From: Burkholderiaceae bacterium
Lineage (GTDB): Bacteria > Pseudomonadota > Gammaproteobacteria > Burkholderiales > Burkholderiaceae_C
Assembly: GCA_913776825.1 (NCBI GenBank)
Contig: CAJYPV010000031.1
Location: forward strand, 186,001-250,000
DNA: 64,000 nt
Reading direction: 5' to 3'
Shown piece by piece: positions 53,214 to 62,851 of this stretch. The position numbers were made by a program, and so were the translations under genes. Below the pieces are notes generated by a model. The model made no database searches and was not told where the DNA came from. It was given only the letters and a program-made list of their open reading frames with translations. The stretch's first letter is position 1, and the number at the start of each line of letters is the position of its first letter.

Positions 53214-54758
53214 TCAGACGCGGAACACTTCCACCGTCTGCAGCAGCGTGCGGGCCTGGTCGTTCAGGCTCTGGGCCGCGGCGGCGCCCTCTTCCACCAG
53301 CGCCGCATTCTGTTGGGTCGCCTGGTCCATGTGCGAGACCGCCGAGCTCATCTGGCCGATGCCGGCGCTTTGCTCAGTCGCGGCCGTCGAGATCTCGTTG
53401 ATCAGCTGGGTCACGCGGGCCACCTGGTTGACGATGTCGCGCATCGTCGTGCCGGCTTCGCCCGCCCGTTCCGAGCCGGCTTCCACCTTCTCGACCGAGG
53501 TGCCGATGAGCTGGCGGATCTCCTTGGCCGCTTCGGCGGAGCGCTGCGCCAGCGCCCGCACTTCGGTGGCGACCACGGCGAAGCCGCGACCATGCTCACC
53601 CGCCCGGGCCGCTTCCACCGCCGCGTTCAGCGCCAGGATGTTGGTCTGGAAGGCGATGCCGTCGATCACGCCGGTGATGTCGCCGATGCGTTTGCTGGAG
53701 TCCGAGATCTCGTTCATCGTGCCCACGACATCGGACACCACCTGCGCGCCCTTGTCGGCCGCCGCACTGGCGGTCTGCGCCAGGTCGGCCGCCTGGCGGG
53801 CGGCATTGGCGCTCTCGGCCACGGTGCTGGTCATCTGCTCCATGGACGAGGCGGTCTGCTGCAGCGCGCCGGCCTGCTGCTCGGTGCGGCTCGACAGATC
53901 CAGGTTGCCCGCGGCGATCTGGCCAGCGGCCGTCGACACCGAGTCCACACCCTGACGCACGCCCAGCACCACGCTGCGCAGCGAGCGGGTCGACTGGTCG
54001 ACCGCACGCAGCAGGTCGCCCATCTCATCGCGGCGGGTGACCGTCAGGTCCTGCGTCAGGTCACCCTGCGCCACGCGTTCCAGCGCCTTGACCGCATGCG
54101 ACACCGGTGCGGTGATCGAGCGGCTGATCATCACGCCCGCGATCACCGCGAACACCACGGCCGCCAGTCCTGCCAAAGCGATCGTGTTCAAGGCCTTGGC
54201 CGTGATCACGTCGGCCTGGTCACCGGCCTGGTCCATCTGCTTTTCCTGGTAGTCGCTGAACGCTTCCAGTTGCTTCATGTAGTCCAACTGCGGACCGCGC
54301 ACCGAGTCCATCAGCACCTTGCGCGCCGACTCCAGGTCATCCGATTTGGACGCTTCAAGGAAGGCCTTGAGCGGCGTCAGATAGGCCTGTCGCTTCTCCT
54401 TCACCGCATTCAACAGCTGCTTGGCCTCATCGGTCTTGACCATCACCGTCAGCTTCTCCAGCGCGTCGAGCACGACCGGAAACTGTGCTTCGATCTTGCG
54501 GCGTTCCCCGTCGCGGTCCTGTCGATCGCTGAACAGCACCAGGTTGCGCGTCGAGCGGGCCTGCTGATTCACGGCCTTGGTGATGGTGGCCGAGAGCTTG
54601 AGCTGGGGATAGTCCTCGTCCGTGATCACATTCACCTGATCGCCGATACGGACGATGCCGAAGTAGGCGACCAGGCCAATCGCCACCAGCAGCGCACAGA
54701 CGCCGCCGAAGGCCATGAACAGGCGCTTGCCGATCTTGAGGTTGTCGAGGAAGGTCAT
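53214..54758 (-). CDS. Methyl-accepting chemotaxis protein
   Basis: Chemoreceptor of 514 residues. The ATG at 54758 gives MTFLDNLKIGKRLFMAFGG, the usual Tsr/Tar-type N-terminus; the frame is open further but adds nothing conserved. A 4HB_MCP-type sensor domain lies between helices near residues 10-30 and 190-210, followed by HAMP and the signalling domain (AFQTNILALNAAVEAARAGE, GRGFAVVATEVRALAQR). It is very similar in design to the receptor at 43344. The stop is 32 bases before the AlkB-like gene start. Confidence 0.92.
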   Translation of the reverse strand: MTFLDNLKIGKRLFMAFGGVCALLVAIGLVAYFGIVRIGDQVNVITDEDYPQLKLSATITKAVNQQARSTRNLVLFSDRQDRDGERRKIEAQFPVVLDALEKLTVMVKTDEAKQLLNAVKEKRQAYLTPLKAFLEASKSDDLESARKVLMDSVRGPQLDYMKQLEAFSDYQEKQMDQAGDQADVITAKALNTIALAGLAAVVFAVIAGVMISRSITAPVSHAVKALERVAQGDLTQDLTVTRRDEMGDLLRAVDQSTRSLRSVVLGVRQGVDSVSTAAGQIAAGNLDLSSRTEQQAGALQQTASSMEQMTSTVAESANAARQAADLAQTASAAADKGAQVVSDVVGTMNEISDSSKRIGDITGVIDGIAFQTNILALNAAVEAARAGEHGRGFAVVATEVRALAQRSAEAAKEIRQLIGTSVEKVEAGSERAGEAGTTMRDIVNQVARVTQLINEISTAATEQSAGIGQMSSAVSHMDQATQQNAALVEEGAAAAQSLNDQARTLLQTVEVFRV

Positions 54759-55159
54759 GGATGTCCGGTCGCGAAAGAGTGAAACGGCCCCGTTCGAGGG
54801 ATGCCGCACTCTATCGAGCCAGACGGGAAAACCCTGCACGCGGAACGTACCGCCACGGGTCAGCGAACTGCACCGATCCCTGTCGGGCAATCGCCTACAG
54901 CCGCAGGCCGTCGATCGCCGCCAGGACCCGCCAGCGCCCATGGGATGGGCTCTGGCGACGGCGCGAGACCGATGGCGGGCGCCATCCGCCGCGCGCCGAC
55001 ACGGGGTCGTCCGGTACGAGGCTTGCCGACGCGGGCGACCGATCTCCCGACCGGCCTCGCCCGCACGCGATCAACGGCCGAGGCCGCTCATCGTGAACCC
55101 CGTCACGATCCGGTGCGCCTGACGTGCCCTCTCCCGAGGGTCACGTCTTGCGCGCGCGC
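54759..55159 (-). other. Intergenic region between GH5 and chemoreceptor genes
   Basis: A 401-base stretch between two leftward genes. A stem with one bulge (GACGTGCCCTC 55121-55131, GAGGGTCACGTC 55136-55147) lies just past the GH5 stop and may act as its terminator, without a T-run. No gene and no clear promoter were found. Confidence 0.4.
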
Positions 55160-56854
55160 TCACTTGCAGACGTTGGCATCCACCGGCGAGCCGTCCCACA
55201 GGCGCTTCAGGTTGTTGTACTTCTCCGTGGAGACGGTCTGCCAGTCATCCTGCAGCACGCCGCCGGTGTCGCCCGAGTTCGGGTTCCACGACCAGTAGAA
55301 GAAGTTGCGCACGCCCTTGCACTTCAGCCAGTCGACGAACTTGACCTGCCACTGGCGATCCTTGTCGGTGAAGCGACCGCCGAACTCGCCCAGCACCACG
55401 GCGTGGGTGCCCATGAACTGGCCGAGCTGACGCTGCCAGATCGCCGGCATGTTGTTCGGAAAGCCGGTGCCGTCATTGAAGTAGGACTGGTTGGAGACCG
55501 ACGGGCCGTAGATATGCGGCGAGAGCACCAGCTTGTTGGCCGGGATCTTGGTGCTGTCGATCGGATAGCACGCGACCGGCTCGATGTTGCCGCCCCACCA
55601 GTGGCCGTCCGGCGATTCGCAGCGGCCGGCGTTGTCCGACACGCCTTCCACGAAGATCAGCACATTCGGGCTGGTGGCATTCACTGCCGCACCGGCGCGG
55701 TCGGCGGCCAGCTTCCAGTCGTTGTTGATGTCGCCCGTGCCCCAGAAGGCGCCGCTGCCGCCGATGCTGTGCGGCTCGTTCTTCAGATCGATCGCGAACA
55801 CGTTCGGGACATTCTTGTAGCGATTGGCCACGAACTTCAGATCGGCCGTCCATTGGTCCAGCGTGTAGCCGGCGATCTGCGGCGTGGGCGAAATCGCCTG
55901 GCAGTCCGGACGGTGGTGATCCAGCATCACATAGAAGCCGCGGCTGGCGAACTCCGCCACGATGCGGTCCAGCAACTGCAGCGGCGTCTTGCCGGCCAGG
56001 TCCGGATTGACGCTGGTGTTGAGCACACCGCCGGGCGGCGTGGTCGAGCGCAGCGTGTTGGGGCAGAACGGCAGACGGACGGCATTGAAGCCCAGGTCCT
56101 TCATCTGGCCGATCATTTCCTTGTAATTGCGCTGCCACAGGCCGTGCGCGACCAGGTCCGGCGTCTCGAAGCCAAACCAGTTCACACCGCGGATCGACAC
56201 CGTCGTGCCCTTGGCATCCACGATCTTGCCGCCGGCGGCCACGCTGAACGGCAGCTTGAATTCGCCGGTCGCGGGGACCGACAGGTCACCGCCCGGCGTC
56301 GGCGCCGGTGCAGGCGCCGGGGATGGGGCGGGAGCGGGAGACGGCGCCGGTGCGGGGCTCGGAGCCGGAGAAGGCGCCGGGGCTGGCGACGGTGCCGGTG
56401 CGGGAGAAGGCGCCGGGGAAGGTGCAGGAGACGGCGACGGTGCTGGGGAAGGTGCTGGCGCAGGCGACGGGGCCGGCGCCGGCGCGCCGGCTTCGCTGAT
56501 CCGGAAGGACGCGGCGGTGGGCGCGGTGCCCGTGCCGCAGAAGCCGACCTCGAAGCTCTGGCCCACCGCCACCGGCGAGTTCCAGGCCAGGCCGGTCACC
56601 GACACGCTGCTGCCGCTGATCTTGAAGTTGCCGCTCCAGGTGCCGTTCAACTGGCCTTTGGGCAGGTCGAACAGCAGCGTCCAGGCGCCACTCGGCTTGG
56701 TGCCGGGATTGCGGATCGTGACGTGCGAGCAGAAACCGCCGTTCCAGGTGTCCTGGGCCACGTTGAGCGACAAGGCCGCATGGGCCGAGCCCAGGCTGCC
56801 GACAGTCAGCGCCAGGAGGGTGAAGCGAAAGGCAAATCGACGATGTGATCGCAT
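55160..56854 (-). CDS. Secreted CBM2-GH5 cellulase
   Basis: Modular endo-beta-1,4-glucanase of 564 residues. A signal peptide ends at GSAHAA. Residues about 27-125 form a CBM2-type cellulose-binding module (LSLNVAQDTWNGGFCSHVTI, SGAWTLLFDLPKGQLNGTWS). A Pro/Ala/Ser linker of about 70 residues follows, then the GH5 barrel: FEVKIRGVN-type start seen as VSIRGVNWFGFETPD, acid/base Glu360 in DLKNEP, and nucleophile Glu490 in VVLGEFGGR. Cellulose is the most likely target. Although the frame is open to 57280, the signal peptide fixes the start at 56854. No LacI-type palindrome was found upstream. Confidence 0.93.
   Translation of the reverse strand: MRSHRRFAFRFTLLALTVGSLGSAHAALSLNVAQDTWNGGFCSHVTIRNPGTKPSGAWTLLFDLPKGQLNGTWSGNFKISGSSVSVTGLAWNSPVAVGQSFEVGFCGTGTAPTAASFRISEAGAPAPAPSPAPAPSPAPSPSPAPSPAPSPAPAPSPAPAPSPAPSPAPAPSPAPAPSPAPAPAPTPGGDLSVPATGEFKLPFSVAAGGKIVDAKGTTVSIRGVNWFGFETPDLVAHGLWQRNYKEMIGQMKDLGFNAVRLPFCPNTLRSTTPPGGVLNTSVNPDLAGKTPLQLLDRIVAEFASRGFYVMLDHHRPDCQAISPTPQIAGYTLDQWTADLKFVANRYKNVPNVFAIDLKNEPHSIGGSGAFWGTGDINNDWKLAADRAGAAVNATSPNVLIFVEGVSDNAGRCESPDGHWWGGNIEPVACYPIDSTKIPANKLVLSPHIYGPSVSNQSYFNDGTGFPNNMPAIWQRQLGQFMGTHAVVLGEFGGRFTDKDRQWQVKFVDWLKCKGVRNFFYWSWNPNSGDTGGVLQDDWQTVSTEKYNNLKRLWDGSPVDANVCK
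56295..56475 (-). repeat. Linker-encoding repeat in the GH5 gene
   Basis: Imperfect tandem units of 6 and 12 bases code for alternating Ser-Pro-Ala-Pro between the cellulose-binding module and the GH5 domain. Together with the linkers of the GH18 and GH6 genes it forms a family of near-identical DNA patches. Confidence 0.75.
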
Positions 56855-57265
56855 GGTGTGAGGCAACAAAGAGGAACGGCACGCCCGCCCGACCCGCGGC
56901 TGCCCGGTGAAGGGCCGGCGGCGCACCGCGATGACAACGGTGTCGCGGCCGCGCGCGAGTCGGCTGGTCCCAGGTCTGAAGGCGCGGAGGTCCTTCGGAC
57001 AACGATCGAAGTGTCGAATTGCGACGCGAAGCGCTCCGCGTGAAAAGGTAACCAGCCGCTGCCGGCGCCACCGGGCCGCCTCACCTGGCCGATCCAGCGG
57101 AATGCCGATGACGACGGGCCTGCCGCGATCCTTGTCTCCGAGCGCCCATGCCGCCAACCGCTCGTCGGACACGACCGGACACATCCACAGGCCGACGAAC
57201 GGTCGATCGCGCCGGGCATCCGGCTTGCTCGTCGACGACATCGCTTGAGCTGACAGAGGGAGCGC
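56855..57265. other. Divergent region between GH5 and DUF421 genes
   Basis: A 411-base stretch that must contain both promoters. No -35/-10 pair, palindrome or small gene could be supported. AGAGGGAG before 57266 is the ribosome binding site of the right-hand gene. Confidence 0.35.
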
Positions 57266-57742
57266 ATGTTCGACATGCAAGTGAATGGCTGGGAGCTGGT
57301 GGCCCGCGCCGCCCTGGTCTACTTTGGACTGCTGGTGATGGTCAGGCTGTCGGGCAAACGGACCGTCGGCCAGTTCACGCCGTTCGATCTGCTGGTGATG
57401 CTGCTGCTGAGCGAAGCCGTCAGCAATTCACTCAGCGGCGGAGAAGACTCGGTGCCGGGCGGCCTGCTGCTCGCGGCCACGCTGATCGGCATCAATGGGC
57501 TGCTGGGCTTCATCGGCTCGCGCAGCCGACGGCTGGAGCGGCTGCTGGATGGACCGCCGGTGCTGATCGGTCGCGATGGTGCCTGGTTCGAGCAGGTGGT
57601 GCGTCGCCATCGGCTCAGCCAACAGGACCTGGAGCGATCCCTGCGCGAAGCCGATTGCCGCTTGAAGGACATGACGTTGGCCGTGCTGGAAAGCGATGGC
57701 CGCATCAGCATTCTTCAATCCTCGGACGCAGCGCCCCGATGA
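57266..57742 (+). CDS. DUF421/YetF-family membrane protein
   Basis: Protein of 158 residues with two or three N-terminal helices (LVARAALVYFGLLVMVRLSG, LLLAATLIGINGLLGFIGS) and a small C-terminal soluble domain (LLDGPPVLIGRDGAWFEQVV, LKDMTLAVLESDGRISILQ). The motifs KRTVGQFTPFDLLVMLLLSE and the C-terminal domain are those of the YetF/YcaP (DUF421) family. Function is unknown. A clear ribosome binding site precedes the ATG. It is convergent with the diheme cytochrome gene. Confidence 0.87.
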   Translation: MFDMQVNGWELVARAALVYFGLLVMVRLSGKRTVGQFTPFDLLVMLLLSEAVSNSLSGGEDSVPGGLLLAATLIGINGLLGFIGSRSRRLERLLDGPPVLIGRDGAWFEQVVRRHRLSQQDLERSLREADCRLKDMTLAVLESDGRISILQSSDAAPR

Positions 57743-57800
57743 GTCGTGGGTGGATGAGGCGCATCCGGCATCGCCGGTTGACGCGCTCGCGCCGCCGGCC

Positions 57801-58751
57801 TCAATGCGACAGCAGATAGCGCGCCATCAACTTCGCCTGGGTGTCGCTGATCCCGACCGTCGGCATCGCGGTATGCGCATCGAGCGCGCGGGGATCGCGG
57901 ATCCAGTCCGCCAGCCCTTGCTCGGTGGCGGGCACGCGGCCGCCGATCTTGTCGCGCCCCGCCAGCCCGCTCAGACGGGGTCCCACAGCGGTGGCGGGCC
58001 CCACGACGCCCGGCACGATGTGGCACGCGGTGCAGCCATGCTGTCGGAAAGCGCGCTGCGCCAGCTCGACGGTGGGCAGCGGCGGTGTCAGCGCGGCGGG
58101 CGCCTCGCTGATGGCGCGGCAACTTGGCGCGGCGGAGGCGGACAGCGCGGCGTACTGGGTCGGCGTGAGCGTGGCCAATTGGTCCAGGAAGGCGACCACG
58201 GCCCAGAGCTCGTCCTCGCTCAGGCGGTATTCCCAGGCCGGCATGCCGCTCATCTTGATGCCGTTGCGGGTGATCCAGTAGAGATCCTGATGGCGCCAAT
58301 GCCGCGTGCCCTCGATGAGCGATCCCGGCACCGGCTGCATGCCCAGCGCGAACGGCTCCGGCGCGACGCCCGGCGCGCCATGGCACGCCACGCAGCGGTC
58401 GCGGAAGCAGGCCGCGCCCTGCTGCAGGCGAGCCGGCGTGAGCAGATCGGCGGGCGGCGGATGCGCGTCCGCACGCTGACGCACCGCCTGCTTCAGCGCG
58501 AATTCCAGCAAGGTGTGCACGGGCTGCAGATGCGGGCCGGTGGCCGATACGTCATAGAGTCCGAGCGCGATGAAGGCGGCCCCGCCGACCGAGCCAACCG
58601 TGGCGAGCGCCAGCAAGGTCGCGGCGACCCACGTCCCCGCCGATCGACGGCGAACGGCACCACCCGAGGTCGGTGTGATGGGCGACGTGGTCGACGTGGT
58701 CGACGTGGGCGGTGCGGACGGCGTGCGAGGACCAGCGGGGATGTCAGGCAT
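57801..58751 (-). CDS. Membrane-anchored diheme cytochrome c
   Basis: Protein of 316 residues with one membrane helix (WVAATLLALATVGSVGGAAFIAL) and two c-type heme domains: CVACH with downstream Met in GIKMSGMPAW, and CTACH with Met in TAMPTVGIS. It is probably periplasmic and passes electrons to the oxidase encoded divergently. The N-terminal 30 residues are Thr/Ser-rich and come from a 9-base repeat. The ATG at 58751 was chosen because the frame upstream overlaps the divergent promoter region. Confidence 0.85.
   Translation of the reverse strand: MPDIPAGPRTPSAPPTSTTSTTSPITPTSGGAVRRRSAGTWVAATLLALATVGSVGGAAFIALGLYDVSATGPHLQPVHTLLEFALKQAVRQRADAHPPPADLLTPARLQQGAACFRDRCVACHGAPGVAPEPFALGMQPVPGSLIEGTRHWRHQDLYWITRNGIKMSGMPAWEYRLSEDELWAVVAFLDQLATLTPTQYAALSASAAPSCRAISEAPAALTPPLPTVELAQRAFRQHGCTACHIVPGVVGPATAVGPRLSGLAGRDKIGGRVPATEQGLADWIRDPRALDAHTAMPTVGISDTQAKLMARYLLSH
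58684..58710 (-). repeat. Three 9-base tandem repeats at the cytochrome c N-terminus
   Basis: GACGTGGTC twice and GACGTGGGC once, encoding the Thr-Ser-Thr tract just after the start of the diheme cytochrome. Confidence 0.7.
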
Positions 58752-58863
58752 GGCGCGAATCGGCAAGCGAGGTGCCAGGGACCGAGCGCCACATCTCGCA
58801 GCGCTCAAGCAGCCGGTCATCCGTCGTCAGGAGGGCGGGCACTTCACATGCCCTGCAGCGGCC

Positions 58864-59343
58864 ATGCCTTGCTCCGCCCCCCGCCCCGCTTCTCCGCTGC
58901 TTGCCTGGTGCCGACGTCGTCTGCAGCCGTGGCGGTCCGTCTGGTCGAGCGGTGAGCCCTTCCGATCTCTGGCCTGGCCGCCGTTCACCGTGTGGCCGCT
59001 GCTGGTGCTGGCGGCCTGCAGCCCGGCGCGCGAGGACCTGACCGAGCGCTGGCAGGTGCCCGGTGGAGATCCGGTGCTGGGGCGCCGGTTGATGGCCCAG
59101 TACCAATGTGGCAGCTGCCATGTGATTCCGAATGTCGCCGCCCACGGCAGCGATCGCGGCCCATCGCTGCAGCAATTCGGGCGACGCAGCTACATCGCCG
59201 GCGAGTTGCCGAACACACCGGACCATCTGCAGGGCTGGCTGCTGGATCCGCCCGGTCAGGTGCCCGGCACGCCGATGCCGCGCCTGGGACTGTCCGAGCA
59301 GGACGCGCGCCACATCGCCGCCGCCCTGATGGCGGAGCCATGA
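58864..59343 (+). CDS. Monoheme cytochrome c lipoprotein of the oxidase cluster
   Basis: Small cytochrome of 159 residues. The lipobox is LLVLAAC; the heme site is CGSCH and the axial Met is likely in TPMPRLGLSE. The phrase ADEL-type cytochrome c ends with AALMAEP. Its stop overlaps the start of the subunit II gene (ATGA). The sequence order, cytochrome c then subunit II then subunit I, suggests an electron entry protein. The start is uncertain as the region before the lipobox is long; ATG at 58864 is used. Confidence 0.75.
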   Translation: MPCSAPRPASPLLAWCRRRLQPWRSVWSSGEPFRSLAWPPFTVWPLLVLAACSPAREDLTERWQVPGGDPVLGRRLMAQYQCGSCHVIPNVAAHGSDRGPSLQQFGRRSYIAGELPNTPDHLQGWLLDPPGQVPGTPMPRLGLSEQDARHIAAALMAEP

Positions 59344-60347
59344 GCAGCGGCGGCATGTTGGGGCCGGCCGGACCGGAAGCCCGCCTCCTCGCGGAGCAGC
59401 TGTCCACCGCGATGATCGTCTGCACCGTCGCCTTCGTGATCGCGATGGCCTGTCTGGCGGCCGCCCTTTGGTGGCGCGGCCGCCGCGCGGTCGCCGACGG
59501 CTGGTGGCTCTGGGGCGGCGGCCTGGTGCTGCCGGTGCTGTTCTTCGGCGGTCTGCTGCTGCACAGCGAGCGTCAAGCCGCGACCCTGGACACACCGCCC
59601 CCACCAGATGCCCTGCGGATCACGGTGACCGGCCATCTGTGGTGGTGGGACATCCGCTATGCCGCCACCGAGGGCAGCGCCGCGTTCAGCACCGCCAACG
59701 AGCTGCGGGTGCCGGTCGGTCGCCCGGTGCATCTGACCTTGGCGTCCAACGATGTCATCCACAGCTTCTGGGTGCCGGCCCTGGCGGGCAAGATGGACCT
59801 GGTGCCCGGTCGCCTGAATCGGCTGACCTTCACCGCCGATCGCGCGGGCGTGTTTCGTGGACCGTGCGCGGAATACTGCGGCACCCAGCATGCGGGCATG
59901 GTGCTGCACGTCGTCGCCATGCCGCCGGAAGACTTCGCCCGCTGGCGCGACGCGCAGGCGGCGCCGCGCATGACGTCGGCGGATGCGGTGGCCCAGCGGG
60001 GCCGAGCGCTGTTCAATCGGCGCGGCTGCACCGCCTGCCATGCGGTCCAAGGACGTGACGATGCGCCGCGGGAGGTGCTCGGTCCCGACCTCACCCATGT
60101 GGCCGATCGGCTCTGGCTCGGCGCGGGCACCTTGCGAAATGAATCACCGCAGGCCGCGCTGCGCCGCTGGATCACCGACCTGCATCAGGTCAAGCCGGGC
60201 GCGCGCATGGCCAGCTATCGACACCTGCCGGATGACGAGATCGACGCCCTGGTCCGTTATCTGAGCGAGGGCCCCTCAGCAATGTCGACGTCGACGTCGA
60301 CGTCGACGCCCCCTTCCTCCCCCACCTCCGAAAGCCCGGTCCGATGA
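59340..60347 (+). CDS. coxB: Cytochrome c oxidase subunit II fused to cytochrome c
   Basis: Protein of 335 residues. Two membrane helices (MIVCTVAFVIAMACLAAALW, GGGLVLPVLFFGGLLL) precede a cupredoxin domain with the CuA ligands in NDVIHSFWVP and CAEYCGTQHAGM. A C-terminal cytochrome c domain carries CTACH and the axial Met in GARMASYRHL. This subunit II-cytochrome c fusion is typical of caa3-type oxidases. The last residues are a Ser-Thr tract from a 6-base repeat. It overlaps both neighbours by four bases. Confidence 0.92.
   Translation: MSSGGMLGPAGPEARLLAEQLSTAMIVCTVAFVIAMACLAAALWWRGRRAVADGWWLWGGGLVLPVLFFGGLLLHSERQAATLDTPPPPDALRITVTGHLWWWDIRYAATEGSAAFSTANELRVPVGRPVHLTLASNDVIHSFWVPALAGKMDLVPGRLNRLTFTADRAGVFRGPCAEYCGTQHAGMVLHVVAMPPEDFARWRDAQAAPRMTSADAVAQRGRALFNRRGCTACHAVQGRDDAPREVLGPDLTHVADRLWLGAGTLRNESPQAALRRWITDLHQVKPGARMASYRHLPDDEIDALVRYLSEGPSAMSTSTSTSTPPSSPTSESPVR
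60284..60308 (+). repeat. Four 6-base repeats (GTCGAC) at the coxB 3' end
   Basis: Four TCGACG units in tandem encode alternating Ser and Thr at the C-terminus of subunit II. Changes in copy number would not alter the reading frame. Confidence 0.8.
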
Positions 60348-62851
60348 GCGTCGACGCCAGCGCCCCAGCCCATCGCCCCCGTCCTGCCGGAGAACTCGAG
60401 CGGCTGCGCGCCGCCTGGCGCGCGCCGTCCGGCTGGCGGGTGATCGGCAGCGTCAACAACGTCTTCATCGGCAAGCTCTACATCGCCACCGCTTTCGTGT
60501 TCCTGCTGCTGGGCGGCGTGCTGGCGCTGCTGATCCGCGCCCAGTTGGCGGCGCCGCAGCTCGGCCTGATCAGCGCGCCGGCCTTTCAGCAGCTGTTCAC
60601 CATGCACGGCACGGTGATGATGTTTCTCTTCGCCGTGCCGATGGTGGAGGCCATCGCGGTCTATCTGCTGCCCAACATGCTGGGCGCGCGCGATCTGCCG
60701 TTTCCTCGGCTGTCCGCCTATTCGTACTGGATGTATGCGGTCGGTGGGCTGGCCTTCTACGCCACGCTGTTCTGGCAACTGGCGCCGGACAGCGGCTGGT
60801 TCATGTATCCGCCGCTCAGCGGGGCGCGCTACTCGCCGGGACTGAATGCGGACTTCTGGCTGCTGGGCATCGGCTTCATCGAGATCTCGGCCATCGCCGG
60901 TGCGATCGAGCTGATCACCGGCATCCTGATGACCCGCGCGCCCGGCATGACGCTCGGCCGCATGCCGGTGTATGCGTGGTCGATGCTGGTGGTCGGGTTG
61001 ATGATCATCCTGGCCTTCCCCGCGGTGATCGCCGGCACCGCCTTGCTGGAGATCGAGCGGGCGCTGGATTGGCCGATCTTCGATGCCACGCGGGGCGGCG
61101 ATCCGCTGATCTGGCAGCACCTGTTCTGGTTCTTCGGCCATCCCGAGGTCTACATCATCTTCCTGCCCGCCGCCGGTCTGGTCTCCACCATGGTGCCGAC
61201 GCTGGCGCGCACCGCCCTCATCGGCCGGCGTGCGGTGGTGGTGGCGCTGTGCGGCATCGGCGTGGTGAGCTTTCTGCTGTGGGCTCATCACATGTTCACC
61301 GCGGGTCTGGGCGGTTTGGGCATGAGTCTGGTGTCGATCTTCAGCGTCGCGATCGCGGTGCCCGGCGCGCTGCAGGTCTTCGCCTGGATCGGCACCCTGT
61401 GGCGCGGTCGCCTGCGCTGGACGACCGCGACCTGGTTCCTGATCGGCTTCCTCATCGCCTTCGTGCTGGGCGGTCTGACCGGCGTGATGCTGGCCTTGCT
61501 GCCGGTGGACTGGCAGGTGCACGACACCTACTTCGTGGTCGGCCATTTCCACTATGTGCTGATCGGCGGCATGGTGCTGCCGATGTTCGCCGCGCTCTAT
61601 CACTGGATCCCGCTGTGGCGCGGCCGACCGCTGTCGGAGCGCGTGGGCCGATGGGTGTTCGGCCTGTTCTTCGGTGGCTTCAACCTGACCTTCTTCCCGA
61701 TGCACATCGCCGGCATTCTCGGCATGCCGCGCCGCGTCCACACCTACGACCCGGACCTCGGGCTGGCGCTGCCCAATCTGCTGTCCAGCCTGGGCGCGGT
61801 GATCCTGGCGGCGGGCGTGCTGCTGTTCGTGATCGACCTGGTGCGCAGCCAGATCGGCCCGTCGCGCGATCCCGGCAATCCGTGGGACGCTCCCACGCTG
61901 GAATGGCTGCCGTCGGACGCCTACGGCACCCGCAGCATTCCCCAGATCGATCACCACGAGCCGCTCTGGCAACAGCCCGAGCTGCCGCAGGAGGTTGAGG
62001 CCGGCCGCCACTGGCTGCCCGGCACCGTCACCGGCGGACGAGAGACGCTGCTCACCAGTCCCCTCGCCGCTCGTCCGCTGCGCGTGGCGGTGCTGGCCGG
62101 CGACAGTCTGTGGCCGGTGGTGGCCGCGCTCGGCACGGCCGCGTTCTTCCTGCTGATGACGGTCAAGAGCGTCGTCGGCACGGTGCTCGGCGGGGTGATC
62201 GGCGTGGTCGCGCTGTGGTGCTGGTTGTGGCGCACCGATCGGGCGCCGTCGCTCGATCAGGCGGAGGTGGCCGATGGCATCGTCCTGCCGGTGGGTCCGA
62301 CCGGATGGCAGGCCCCGTCGTTCTGGGGCGTGGTGATCCTGATCGTGGTGGAAGCCAGCATCTTCGCGTCGATGGCCTTTGCGCACCTGCATGTCGCGAT
62401 GGCCCTGGCGGTGTGTCCGCCGCCCGGGGTATCCGTTGCTGCTACCTCCACCCTGACCTTGCAAAGCCTGGCCTATCTGCTGAGCCTGATCGTGACCGTC
62501 GCCGCCGGCTGGGGCGCCAGCCGCGCCCCGGTCGCGCGATGGCGCGCCCTGCTGATGCTGCCCGCGCTGCTGCTGGCGGCGGGCGCTTTCCTGAGCGGGC
62601 TGTCCACCGCCTGGCCGGCCGAGCGGCCGCCGACGCTCGATGCCTGGACCGGCACCCTCGCCGCCCTGCATGGGCTGCAAGGCGTGCACCTGGGGGTGGC
62701 GCTGATGTTGGCGGCCTTCCTCGCGGCGCGCATCGGCCACGGGTTGCTGCGCCCCCGCCAGCATGCGACCCGTGAAGCCGTGGTGCTGCTGTGGGGCTGG
62801 TTCTGTGTGCAGGGCGTGGTGGTGCTGTGGTGGCCGCGGATCGCGGCTTGA
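60344..62851 (+). CDS. coxA: Cytochrome c oxidase subunit I-III fusion
   Basis: Protein of 835 residues. Residues about 35-510 are subunit I: TMHGTVMMFLFAVP holds a heme a ligand, HPEVYIIFLP the CuB His and proton-channel Glu, WAHHMFTAG the CuB His pair, and VVGHFHYVL the heme ligands. After a hydrophilic stretch, helices of a shortened subunit III follow (VVILIVVEASIFASMAFAHL, VVLLWGWFCVQGVVVLWW). The Lys normally found in IAVPTGIKIF is Gln in IAVPGALQVF, so the classical K proton channel seems altered. With the fused cytochrome c domain of subunit II it would make a caa3-type terminal oxidase. No assembly genes are near. Confidence 0.92.
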   Translation: MSVDASAPAHRPRPAGELERLRAAWRAPSGWRVIGSVNNVFIGKLYIATAFVFLLLGGVLALLIRAQLAAPQLGLISAPAFQQLFTMHGTVMMFLFAVPMVEAIAVYLLPNMLGARDLPFPRLSAYSYWMYAVGGLAFYATLFWQLAPDSGWFMYPPLSGARYSPGLNADFWLLGIGFIEISAIAGAIELITGILMTRAPGMTLGRMPVYAWSMLVVGLMIILAFPAVIAGTALLEIERALDWPIFDATRGGDPLIWQHLFWFFGHPEVYIIFLPAAGLVSTMVPTLARTALIGRRAVVVALCGIGVVSFLLWAHHMFTAGLGGLGMSLVSIFSVAIAVPGALQVFAWIGTLWRGRLRWTTATWFLIGFLIAFVLGGLTGVMLALLPVDWQVHDTYFVVGHFHYVLIGGMVLPMFAALYHWIPLWRGRPLSERVGRWVFGLFFGGFNLTFFPMHIAGILGMPRRVHTYDPDLGLALPNLLSSLGAVILAAGVLLFVIDLVRSQIGPSRDPGNPWDAPTLEWLPSDAYGTRSIPQIDHHEPLWQQPELPQEVEAGRHWLPGTVTGGRETLLTSPLAARPLRVAVLAGDSLWPVVAALGTAAFFLLMTVKSVVGTVLGGVIGVVALWCWLWRTDRAPSLDQAEVADGIVLPVGPTGWQAPSFWGVVILIVVEASIFASMAFAHLHVAMALAVCPPPGVSVAATSTLTLQSLAYLLSLIVTVAAGWGASRAPVARWRALLMLPALLLAAGAFLSGLSTAWPAERPPTLDAWTGTLAALHGLQGVHLGVALMLAAFLAARIGHGLLRPRQHATREAVVLLWGWFCVQGVVVLWWPRIAA

